Assembly: GCA_041838435.1 (NCBI GenBank)
Contig: JBGYPO010000060.1
Coordinates: forward strand, 1-12,150
Source: Aliicoccus sp041838435
GTDB lineage: Bacteria; Bacillota; Bacilli; Staphylococcales; Salinicoccaceae
Length of the DNA stretch: 12,150 bases
Direction: 5' to 3'
In this document: piece by piece, positions 1 to 5,931 of the stretch
Layout of the letters: each line of letters starts with the position of its first letter
Position numbering within the stretch: position 1 is the first letter of the stretch
The notes under the pieces: generated by a model
Databases searched by the model: none
Told to the model about the DNA's origin: nothing
The model's input: only the letters and a program-made list of their open reading frames with translations
Translations under genes and position numbers: made by a program

Positions 1-226
1 AGTGACCCAATACAGGGTAGTTTGACTCACTGTGAAACGACAGTGACCCAATACAGGGTAGTTTGACTCACTGTGAAACGACAGTGACCCAATGCAGGGT
101 AGTTTGACTCACTGTGGAATGACAGTGACCCAGTACAGGGTAGTTTGACTCACTGTGAAACGACAGTGACCCAGTACAGGGTAGTTTGACTCACTGTGAA
201 ACGACAGTGACCCAATATAGGGTAGT
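1..226 (-). repeat. Tandem array A of 41-bp double-hairpin repeats (type 1)
   Basis: Five complete 41-bp units begin at 1, 42, 83, 124 and 165, and a sixth is cut short near 226. Each plus-strand unit holds a large dyad TCACTGT-N6-ACAGTGA, immediately followed by a small dyad CCC-N6-GGG (extendable to ACCC/GGGT), then the linker TAGTTTGAC. Units 1 and 2 are identical, as are 4 and 5; differences in the others fall in the loops. No arm base changes. All frames carry stops and 41 is not a multiple of 3, so it is not coding. Read in the direction of zur transcription (minus strand) the order is small stem, large stem, linker, the same as array C reads after ispH. The array reaches base 1 and probably continues outside. 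There is no T-tract after the stems, so single units are not classic intrinsic terminators. I do not recognise the family. Confidence 0.95.
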
Positions 227-238
227 AGCCGCCCCAGC

Positions 239-402
239 AGCTCTATGAAATTTCTCATAGAGAAGGTAAACGCCTTAACAGCTCTATGAGATTTCTCGTA
301 GAGAAGGTAACAGCTTTATTAGCTCTATGAAGATTCTCATGGAGAAGGTAAACGCCTTATTAGCTCTATGAGATGCTTAATAGAGAAAACAAACACCTCA
401 CA
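239..402 (-). repeat. Tandem array B of 41-bp double-hairpin repeats (type 2)
   Basis: Four units of exactly 41 bp begin at 239, 280, 321 and 362. On the plus strand each has a large dyad CTCTATGA-N6-TCATAGAG, then a small dyad AAGG-N6-CCTT, then a 5-nt linker. The first and third units are close to ideal, the second has one changed base in each stem, and the fourth (nearest zur) is degraded, keeping a 6-bp large stem and losing the small one. The primary sequence is unrelated to array A, but period, stem order and loop sizes are the same. A short GC-rich stretch (227-238) separates the two arrays. It lies in the presumed 3' region of zur. Confidence 0.9.
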
Positions 403-449
403 ATCCAAACAAAACTACCTACATTCCAAACAAAACTACCTACATTCCA
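400..449 (-). repeat. 21-bp tandem repeat duplicating the 3' end of zur
   Basis: Two 21-bp copies (400-420 and 421-441) differ at one base, and a third partial copy runs to about 449. On the minus strand the unit is GGAATGTAGG followed by TAGTTTTGTTT. The zur-proximal copy supplies the last codons of zur, GAA TGT AGG TAG, so the array looks like tandem duplication of the zur terminus into its 3' region. Because 21 is a multiple of three, the second copy repeats the TAG in the same frame. Confidence 0.85.
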
Positions 450-843
450 CACAATAGCCATACAACTCCACTTTGTGACTATTCAGCTGAACGCCTGCGA
501 GTTCGTCCTCCCATTTTTCAACTGGGCAGTAGGTAATTACTTGTGTTTCTCCGCAACGTTCACAGATAAAGTGGTGATGATGGTCATCGGTGCATGAAAT
601 TTTATAATTCATCTCACCGTCGAGTGTGGTCTGTTCTAAAACGCCGATGTCTGTCAGTGTATGCAAGTTCCTATAAATTGTGTCGTAGCTAATGCCTGGG
701 TACACAGATACGAGTTGTTGTTGTAATTCTTTCGCACTTAAATATTTGTCGTATCTCGTAAATATTTCAATTAACTTTAAGCGTTTATCCGTAAGCTTTA
801 AGTTGTGTGCTTTTAATTGCTCTTTATATTGTTTGATCAACAT
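436..843 (-). CDS. zur: Zinc uptake regulator, Fur family (Zur)
   Basis: Fur-family metal-dependent repressor, most likely the zinc sensor Zur, which shuts off zinc import when zinc is replete. Residue numbers are from the GTG at 849. The N-terminal winged helix includes a recognition helix at DTIYRNL (56-62). The dimerisation and metal half has HHHHF (90-94), a structural zinc site from CERC (96-99) and CVEC (133-136), and a further Cys86. The zinc assignment rests on context: it is the last gene after znuC and znuB. The frame opens at a GTG (849), but the ATG at 841-843 is preferred because AAGGTGAT lies just upstream, giving 135 residues. That start overlaps the end of znuB by 20 bases, implying translational coupling. 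Its last codons lie inside a 21-bp tandem repeat. PerR or Fur are the alternatives; operon context makes them unlikely. Confidence 0.9.
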   Translation of the reverse strand: MLIKQYKEQLKAHNLKLTDKRLKLIEIFTRYDKYLSAKELQQQLVSVYPGISYDTIYRNLHTLTDIGVLEQTTLDGEMNYKISCTDDHHHHFICERCGETQVITYCPVEKWEDELAGVQLNSHKVELYGYCVECR

Positions 844-1675
844 TATCACCTTTTGTTTTACCTGATCTTCTAACTAAAACTGTCGCTAAAAGTATTAACA
901 ATGAGACGAGTACAATTGTTCCTCCGGGTGAAATATTTAAGTAATAGCTGAGCAAGAGCCCTATGATTACTGCAATCTCCCCGAATATAACGGACACGAC
1001 CATCAGCTGTTTAAAGCTAGATGTCACGCGCATCGCACTTGCTACCGGCAATGTCATCAGTGCACTCACAAGTAAAATTCCAACAATTCTCATCGATGCG
1101 CTGATTACTAATGCAACCATAATGATAAATACGATTTGAATCCACCTTGGTGCTTTCATAACGCTTGCGTATTCTTCATCGAATGACACTAAGAACAGCT
1201 CTTTATAAAATAAGAAGATAAAAATAATAACGATAACTGCAATTGCGAGTATCAAATAGAAATCCTGCTGACCGACTGCACTGATACTTCCGAACAAGTA
1301 TGCAAATAAATCTTGGTTAATACCATTTGCCATCGATAAAAATACGATACCAATCGAAATACCTGCACTCATAATAATTGGGATCGCGAGCTCCTTGTAA
1401 TGGGTATATACGGTTCTGAGTCGTTCGATTCCAAGTGCACCAATTACGCTAAACACAATACCTGTTATAAGCGGATTGATTGTTGCTGTAATTAAAGTCG
1501 ATAACCACACGCCAAATGCAATACCACCGAGTGTCACGTGACTGAGTGCATCAGCAATCAAAGATAAGCGTCTTATGACGATGAACCCGCCGATTAATGG
1601 TGCAATGATGCCGACGAGTAAACCACTGAGCACGGAGTAGCGTATAAATTCAAATGTAAAAAACGCTTCAATCAT
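824..1675 (-). CDS. znuB: Zinc ABC transporter permease (ZnuB/AdcB type)
   Basis: Membrane permease of the ABC-3 family, forming the channel for zinc import with ZnuC and an extracytoplasmic binding protein (ZnuA/AdcA) not present here. The protein is almost wholly hydrophobic, with about seven to eight predicted membrane helices. It carries family signatures LIADALSHVTLGGIAFG near residue 40 and FDEEYASVMK near 165, the latter in the cytoplasmic region expected to touch the ATPase. The frame extends to a GTG at 1684, but that codon overlaps the Shine-Dalgarno GGGAG. The ATG at 1673-1675 is better: it has GGGAG eight bases upstream and forms an ATGA overlap with the znuC stop. Length 283 residues is normal. 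In S. aureus the equivalent gene has been called mreB in the mreA-mreB-zur operon. Manganese transport is the main alternative, disfavoured by the linked zur. Confidence 0.9.
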   Translation of the reverse strand: MIEAFFTFEFIRYSVLSGLLVGIIAPLIGGFIVIRRLSLIADALSHVTLGGIAFGVWLSTLITATINPLITGIVFSVIGALGIERLRTVYTHYKELAIPIIMSAGISIGIVFLSMANGINQDLFAYLFGSISAVGQQDFYLILAIAVIVIIFIFLFYKELFLVSFDEEYASVMKAPRWIQIVFIIMVALVISASMRIVGILLVSALMTLPVASAMRVTSSFKQLMVVSVIFGEIAVIIGLLLSYYLNISPGGTIVLVSLLILLATVLVRRSGKTKGDNVDQTI

Positions 1676-2454
1676 GAACAGCACTCCCTATCATGATCGT
1701 GTGAGACAAACTGCACAGGAAAACCATAGATTTTAGAAATTTCTGCTTCATCCAGACGCTTAAATTCATGATTGGATCCGTGGAAGTGTAAGTGTTCATT
1801 AATGCATGCAACTTCATCAGCCTGGTCAACAACGACACCGATGTCATGTGTCACAAGTAAAATTGTTACGGACTGTTCTTTTAAGCGCGCAAGCACTTCG
1901 TAGAACTCCTTCACATGACGTGCATCAATACCCACCGTCGGTTCATCGAGTACAAGTATTGACGGCTCTGTAATCAAAGCGCGCGCAATAAATACACGCT
2001 GTGTCTGTCCACCGGAAAGCAGCGATATATTTTTATCTTTTAAATCGCTAATGTCTAAAATATCGAGCACACGATCGAGTGCAGCTTTGTCTTCTTTGTT
2101 ATAGCGCTTAAATAGTCCTTTACGCTTAGAGAGCCCACTGAGTACAACTTCAGATACCGTTGCCGGGAATCCCTTCTGAAAGCTGTTCGACTTTTGTGAA
2201 ACGTATCCGACTTCGTCCCAGTTATTAAATTGACGTGAGCGCTTCCCATTGATTAATATCTCACCCTGCTGAAGATTCAACAAACCGAGAATTAATTTAA
2301 TCAGCGTCGTTTTACCAGAACCGTTCGGTCCCACAATCGCAACGAAGTCGCCTTTATCAATTTTTAAATTAATATCTTTTAGTGCGGGTGTTTTTTCAAG
2401 TTTATCTGTATATGCATACGATAAATTTCTAATTTCAAATATTGCTTCTGACAC
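1672..2454 (-). CDS. znuC: Zinc ABC transporter ATP-binding protein (ZnuC/AdcC type)
   Basis: ATPase subunit powering zinc import through ZnuB. Counting from the first in-frame GTG (2463), it shows Walker A GPNGSGKT (45-52), Q-loop Gln90, signature LSGGQTQR (149-156), Walker B ILVLDEP (169-175) and H-loop His206. The segment CINEHLHFHG near 220-229 is typical of metal-type ABC ATPases. The protein ends in an unusual Cys/His-rich tail, HDHDRECCS, which might bind metal. No ATG is available. The GTG at 2452-2454 is favoured because AGGTGG lies five bases upstream, giving 260 residues; the GTG at 2463 overlaps that ribosome site. First gene of znuC-znuB-zur, behind a promoter with a Zur-box-like sequence at the start site. 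Confidence 0.92.
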   Translation of the reverse strand: MSEAIFEIRNLSYAYTDKLEKTPALKDINLKIDKGDFVAIVGPNGSGKTTLIKLILGLLNLQQGEILINGKRSRQFNNWDEVGYVSQKSNSFQKGFPATVSEVVLSGLSKRKGLFKRYNKEDKAALDRVLDILDISDLKDKNISLLSGGQTQRVFIARALITEPSILVLDEPTVGIDARHVKEFYEVLARLKEQSVTILLVTHDIGVVVDQADEVACINEHLHFHGSNHEFKRLDEAEISKIYGFPVQFVSHDHDRECCS

Positions 2455-2468
2455 ATTTACCACCTAAT

Positions 2469-2483
2469 TCGTAATCATTCTGT
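2469..2483 (-). promoter_or_regulatory. Zur-box-like operator of the znuC-znuB-zur operon
   Basis: The plus strand reads TCGTAATCATTCTGT. Compared with the Bacillus/Staphylococcus Zur box TCGTAATnATTACGA, the left half matches 7 of 7 and the right half 4 of 7. It lies five bases downstream of the candidate -10, over the expected transcription start, the usual place for a repressor. A weaker half-site (TCGTAAATATAAACA, 2510-2524) covers the -35. Autoregulation by Zur is inferred. Confidence 0.6.
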
Positions 2484-2487
2484 TTTA

Positions 2488-2516
2488 AATATACTAGAAA
2501 TTCTAACATTCGTAAA
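2488..2516 (-). promoter_or_regulatory. Candidate SigA promoter for znuC-znuB-zur
   Basis: On the minus strand, -35 TTTACG (2511-2516, 4/6 to consensus) and -10 TATATT (2488-2493, 5/6) are separated by 17 bases. The start site would fall near 2481, inside the Zur-box-like sequence and about 30 bases ahead of the znuC start codon. Confidence 0.55.
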
Positions 2517-2546
2517 TATAAACACAATCGTAAAATTACGATTGTG
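2513..2546 (-). terminator. Hairpin overlapping the nfo stop codon, terminator-like and Zur-box-like
   Basis: Perfect 11-bp inverted repeat CACAATCGTAA / TTACGATTGTG (2523-2546) with a 2-base centre. On the minus strand it is followed by TTTATATTTA, so it can act as a weak intrinsic terminator for cshB-nfo. The nfo stop codon (2536-2538) lies inside it. Its core TCGTAA-AA-TTACGA resembles a Zur box with one base fewer in the middle. Confidence 0.6.
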
Positions 2547-3447
2547 CAATATCTTTCATATTCGGGTTAATATCGATCAAAAGATTTTCGTTAAACATGC
2601 CGCTCTTAATCATCTCGATTTCATGCTTATACGGCGCGCGTTTATCTTTTTTATCGACACCGACAAATGGTGTTTCTAAAATCTTCGGCACATTTTTGAA
2701 TGTATCGTGGTGAATAATATAGTGTAAACGATCGAATCCAATGTGACCAAAACCGATGTTTTCGTGTCTATCTTTACGGGCACCCATCGGGTTTTTCGAA
2801 TCATTCACATGTACGACTTTAATGCGGTCAACACCGACTGTCTTATCAAATTGTTCAAGTACACCATCGAAATCATTGACGAGGTCATAACCTGAGTCGT
2901 GCACGTGACATGTATCAAAGCATACACTTAAGCGTTCGTTATTTGTTACACCGTCAATTATGCGCGCGAGTTCTTCGAATGTATGACCCATCTCTGAACC
3001 CTTACCAGCCATCGTCTCGAGCGCAATCTGAACGTCATTATCATTTGATAATACTTCGTTCAAGCCTTCGATAATCTTAGCAATTCCAGCATCCACACCT
3101 GCACCGACATGTGCACCTGGATGGAGAACAATCTGTTTCGCGCCAAGCGCCTCTGTTCTGACGATTTCTTCCTGCAAGAATTCAACACCCAGATTAAATA
3201 CGTTGGGTTTTGTCGTGTTACCGATGTTAATGATGTACGGGGCATGCACGACGATATTACCAATACCGTGTTCTGCCATATGCTGCTTACCCGCTTCAAT
3301 ATTTAAGTCTTCTATCTTTTTTCGTCTCGTATTTTGCGGTGCACCAGTATAAATCATAAATGTAGTCGCACCATAACTCGCTGCAATCTCACTCGATTCT
3401 TCCAACATTCTCTTACCACTCATAGAAACATGTGAACCTAATAACAT
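2536..3447 (-). CDS. nfo: Endonuclease IV (AP endonuclease family 2)
   Basis: Zinc-dependent apurinic/apyrimidinic endonuclease of base excision repair, cutting 5' to abasic sites in a TIM-barrel fold. The expected tri-zinc ligands are visible: His68, His109, Glu144, Asp178, His181, His213, Asp226, His228 and Glu258. Family signatures are VCFDTCH (175-181) and HVNDSKNPMGARKDRHENIG (213-232). At 303 residues it is full length. The ATG at 3445-3447 follows AGGTAGGA, and only seven bases separate it from the end of cshB, so the two are probably co-transcribed. The stop codon is embedded in a long palindrome shared with the znuC promoter region. Identification is very secure. Confidence 0.97.
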   Translation of the reverse strand: MLLGSHVSMSGKRMLEESSEIAASYGATTFMIYTGAPQNTRRKKIEDLNIEAGKQHMAEHGIGNIVVHAPYIINIGNTTKPNVFNLGVEFLQEEIVRTEALGAKQIVLHPGAHVGAGVDAGIAKIIEGLNEVLSNDNDVQIALETMAGKGSEMGHTFEELARIIDGVTNNERLSVCFDTCHVHDSGYDLVNDFDGVLEQFDKTVGVDRIKVVHVNDSKNPMGARKDRHENIGFGHIGFDRLHYIIHHDTFKNVPKILETPFVGVDKKDKRAPYKHEIEMIKSGMFNENLLIDINPNMKDIAQS

Positions 3448-3454
3448 ATATATC

Positions 3455-4762
3455 CTACCTTTTCTTTGACTGTTTTGAATATTTCTTTCGTGCTTCCCGC
3501 TTTAACTGATTCAATTCTTCCTGGTACTTTTTCTTATAACCCGGCTTGACTTTTTTACTGCGCTTCACTTTATGTGCAAGCTGTCTTTCAAGCTCAGCTT
3601 CTTCTCTGACACGCTTCGTACGCTTCGTGCGTGACTTAATTGGCTTCAGTTCCCCACGGATGATATCTTCATGGTTAAACTGATATCCTTTTTTCTCGAG
3701 ACGGTCAACAAGCTCAGTTTCTTTCGGTGTGTAGATTGTAATTGCGAAACCTTCATAGTTTCCACGACCGACGCGCCCGACTCTATGTGTAAAGTACTCT
3801 TCCTGCTTTGGAATATCATAGTTAATGACGTGTGATGCACCGTCTATATCAAGTCCGCGTGCTGCAAGATCACTCGCCACCACCCACGTGTAATTTAAAT
3901 TACGAATGCGCTTAATCTCATTTTTACGCTCGCGCGGCTTTAACCCACCATGGAATAACCCAACGTCAATTCCTTCTGATAAAAGTACGCCGTATAATTC
4001 GTCTGCGCGCTCTTTAGAGTTTGCAAATATAAGTCCTAAATACGGTGTAATATGCTGAACGAGACTCAACACTTTTTGTTGTTTATCATCATTTTTAACC
4101 GGTATCAGGCTAAAGTGAATCGACGCTTTATTTTTCGGCGTATCAATGACAACTATCTCAACGTCACCAATATACTTTCTTAAAAAGATTCTCAGCTGCT
4201 GAGGAATCGTCGCAGAAAATACTAAAAATTGATTGTTCGCTTTAAAATACGATGCAATTTTATCGATTGGCTCTAAAAACCCGAGCTCAATCATAATATC
4301 TGCTTCATCAATAACGATTTGATCTGCCCGAGACACCTTTAGATCACCCGCTTCAATTAGGCTCAATATACGGGTTGGTGTACCGATAACGATATGCGGA
4401 TTTAGTTTCGCGCGCTCTTTATCGCGCGTGATGTCTGCACCACCGATAAATAAATTTTGTTTCAGCTCTGGGAATGATTCGAGAATGGTTTCCGACATCC
4501 CAAAAAGCTGGCGTGCAAGTTCACGTGTCGGTGCCAATATAATTGCCTGCGTTTCATTTATTGATGGATCAATACCGTCAATGATTGGAATTAAAAAGGC
4601 ATGGGATTTACCACTGCCTGTTTCAGATTGAACGATGACCTGTTCACGACGGCCAACTTTTGGAATAATGCGTTCCTGAACGAGTGTTGGATGTGTAAAT
4701 CCTAACTGTTCAATTGCGCTTTTCATCTTATCTGAGATTTGAAATCTTTCGAATGCTTTCAT
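3455..4762 (-). CDS. cshB: DEAD-box RNA helicase CshB
   Basis: ATP-dependent RNA helicase of the DEAD family; CshB of Bacillus and Staphylococcus is linked to RNA remodelling in the cold and ribosome biogenesis. Motifs in order: Q motif around FQIS and Gln29, motif I SETGSGKS (46-53), Ia PTRELARQ (78-85), Ib GTPTR (127-131), II DEAD (152-155), III SAT (183-185), V ARGLDID (301-307) and VI HRVGRVGR (326-333). The last 55 residues (379-435) are a strongly basic Lys/Arg tail, likely for RNA binding. The ATG at 4760-4762 has AGGTGAAG just upstream. Its position next to nfo, as in Bacillus and Staphylococcus, supports CshB rather than CshA. Confidence 0.93.
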   Translation of the reverse strand: MKAFERFQISDKMKSAIEQLGFTHPTLVQERIIPKVGRREQVIVQSETGSGKSHAFLIPIIDGIDPSINETQAIILAPTRELARQLFGMSETILESFPELKQNLFIGGADITRDKERAKLNPHIVIGTPTRILSLIEAGDLKVSRADQIVIDEADIMIELGFLEPIDKIASYFKANNQFLVFSATIPQQLRIFLRKYIGDVEIVVIDTPKNKASIHFSLIPVKNDDKQQKVLSLVQHITPYLGLIFANSKERADELYGVLLSEGIDVGLFHGGLKPRERKNEIKRIRNLNYTWVVASDLAARGLDIDGASHVINYDIPKQEEYFTHRVGRVGRGNYEGFAITIYTPKETELVDRLEKKGYQFNHEDIIRGELKPIKSRTKRTKRVREEAELERQLAHKVKRSKKVKPGYKKKYQEELNQLKREARKKYSKQSKKR

Positions 4763-4794
4763 ATCTTCACCTACTTTTCTTTTAACAATTAATA

Positions 4795-4800
4795 ATTATA
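4795..4800 (-). promoter_or_regulatory. Possible -10 element for cshB-nfo
   Basis: The minus strand has a perfect TATAAT, about 33 bases ahead of the cshB start codon. At 17 bases upstream the -35 is poor. A TTGACA-like GTGACA lies 11 bases from this TATAAT and 17 bases from a weaker TATTAA, so the exact promoter is uncertain. Confidence 0.3.
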
Positions 4801-4843
4801 CCTTAAGTATTTGTCACATGCTATAAACTAAGGACTATAAGAT

Positions 4844-4872
4844 TTTAAATTTGTGGTCATATCCGTTATAAT
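4844..4872 (+). promoter_or_regulatory. Candidate SigA promoter for ispH
   Basis: -35 TTTAAA (4844-4849, 4/6) and perfect -10 TATAAT (4867-4872) with a 17-base spacer. Transcription would start near 4879, giving a very short leader that just includes the AAGGAG ribosome site of ispH. Confidence 0.65.
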
Positions 4873-4893
4873 CAAGTGGAAGGAGTGAATCGA

Positions 4894-5856
4894 ATGGATA
4901 TTATTAAAATAACACCACGAGGTTATTGTTATGGTGTTGTAGATGCAATGGTTATTGCACGTAACGCGTCACTTGATAAATCGCTACCTCGTCCAATATA
5001 TATTTTAGGTATGATTGTACATAACAAGCACGTGACAGATGCATTTGAAGAAGAAGGCATCATCACGATCGATGGTCCAGATAGGCTCGAGTTACTTGAG
5101 ACGATTGATAGTGGTACAGTCATTTTCACAGCGCATGGGGTGAGTCCACAAGTGAAGAAACGCGCAAAAGAAAAAGGCCTTGTTTGTATCGATGCGACAT
5201 GTCCAGACGTTGAAGTCACACACGAGTTAATAAGAAATAAATCATCAAGAGGTTACAAGATTGTTTATATCGGTAAAAAGGGTCACCCTGAGCCAGAAGG
5301 CGCAGTTGGTGAAGCGCCGGATGATGTATTCCTTGTTGAGACACAAGAGGATGTTGAACAATTACCTGAACTACTCAATAATTATCCACTGCTTGTTACG
5401 AACCAAACGACAATGAGTCAGTGGGATGTCAGCCATATCATGGATGATCTTAAAGTGAAATTCCCACATATTGAAGTTCACAAAGAGATTTGTCTGGCTA
5501 CACAAGTCCGTCAGGAAGCTGTTGCAGAACAAGCATCACAAGCAGAATTACTAATTGTGGTCGGAGATCCTAAGAGTAATAACTCAAACCGTTTAGCACA
5601 AGTATCTAAAGAGATTGCACATACAAATGCATATCGCATCAGTTCACTTTCAGAATTGAACACAGATTGGCTGGAAGGCATCGACTCAGTTGCAGTAACC
5701 GCCGGTGCCTCAACTCCAACACTACTTGTTAAAGAAGTTATGGATTACCTTAAAAATTATGATGAAGCGAACCGCGTTCATCCACAGTCAAACGTACCAA
5801 ACAGTAAAATCTTACCAAAGATAAAAAATCCACAACCAGTTAAGATTATGGATTAA
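4894..5856 (+). CDS. ispH: 4-hydroxy-3-methylbut-2-enyl diphosphate reductase (IspH/LytB)
   Basis: Iron-sulfur enzyme making IPP and DMAPP from HMBPP, the final step of the MEP isoprenoid pathway. The three cluster cysteines are Cys12 (GYCYGV), Cys103 (DATCP) and Cys200 (EICLATQ). Substrate-site residues are also present: His43 (IVHN), His81 (AHGVSP), His131 and Glu133 (GHPEPEG), TNQTT (169-173), SNNSN (228-232) and AGAST (270-274). The 320-residue length is normal. The frame extends upstream to a GTG at 4876, but the ATG at 4894 is chosen because AAGGAG lies eight bases before it. It is transcribed alone, against all its neighbours, with its own promoter and terminator. S. aureus lacks this gene, which narrows the host. 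Identification is secure. Confidence 0.96.
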   Translation: MDIIKITPRGYCYGVVDAMVIARNASLDKSLPRPIYILGMIVHNKHVTDAFEEEGIITIDGPDRLELLETIDSGTVIFTAHGVSPQVKKRAKEKGLVCIDATCPDVEVTHELIRNKSSRGYKIVYIGKKGHPEPEGAVGEAPDDVFLVETQEDVEQLPELLNNYPLLVTNQTTMSQWDVSHIMDDLKVKFPHIEVHKEICLATQVRQEAVAEQASQAELLIVVGDPKSNNSNRLAQVSKEIAHTNAYRISSLSELNTDWLEGIDSVAVTAGASTPTLLVKEVMDYLKNYDEANRVHPQSNVPNSKILPKIKNPQPVKIMD

Positions 5857-5869
5857 TTTTATAATTTAG

Positions 5870-5912
5870 AATCCCGAGGGCGTGATATTAAAGTGCCTGC
5901 TCGGGATTTTTT
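5870..5912 (+). terminator. Intrinsic terminator of ispH
   Basis: Stem AATCCCGAG (5870-5878) pairs with CTCGGGATT (5900-5908), with a further GGC/GCC pairing inside, and ends in a run of six T (5907-5912). It begins 13 bases after the ispH stop codon. Confidence 0.88.
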
Positions 5913-5931
5913 GTGCAGATAATTTGATGCT

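Larger units (their letters stand above)
1..435. other. Gene-free repeat-rich intergenic region after zur
   Basis: No credible gene. From left to right it holds array A (1-226), a 12-base GC-rich junction, array B (239-402) and the 21-bp repeat reaching into the zur stop. Open frames across it are short and start or end inside repeats. No ordinary terminator with a T-tract was found for the zinc operon. In S. aureus the next gene beyond zur is sodA; what follows here is outside the window. Confidence 0.85.

Noticed and set aside
1..226. CRISPR array
   Set aside because: The 41-bp units abut directly and the entire unit is repeated; there are no unique spacers, and no cas genes are in the window.
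400..449. 21-bp repeat as a decayed type-1 unit
   Set aside because: There is partial likeness to the array C linker and small-stem segment (AAACAAxxCCCTACATT), but the large-stem arms are missing and the match is too loose to claim descent.
373..597. Plus-strand frame through the repeats and zur
   Set aside because: It starts in the 41-bp and 21-bp repeats and then runs antisense through zur; it has no ribosome site or recognisable domain.
3890..3903. 14-bp perfect palindrome GTAATTTAAATTAC
   Set aside because: It lies in the middle of the cshB coding sequence, encodes normal helicase residues, and is AT-rich enough to arise by chance.
4876..4893. GTG start for ispH adding six residues
   Set aside because: It would place the good AAGGAG ribosome site inside the gene, and the IspH N-terminus normally begins near MDIIKI.
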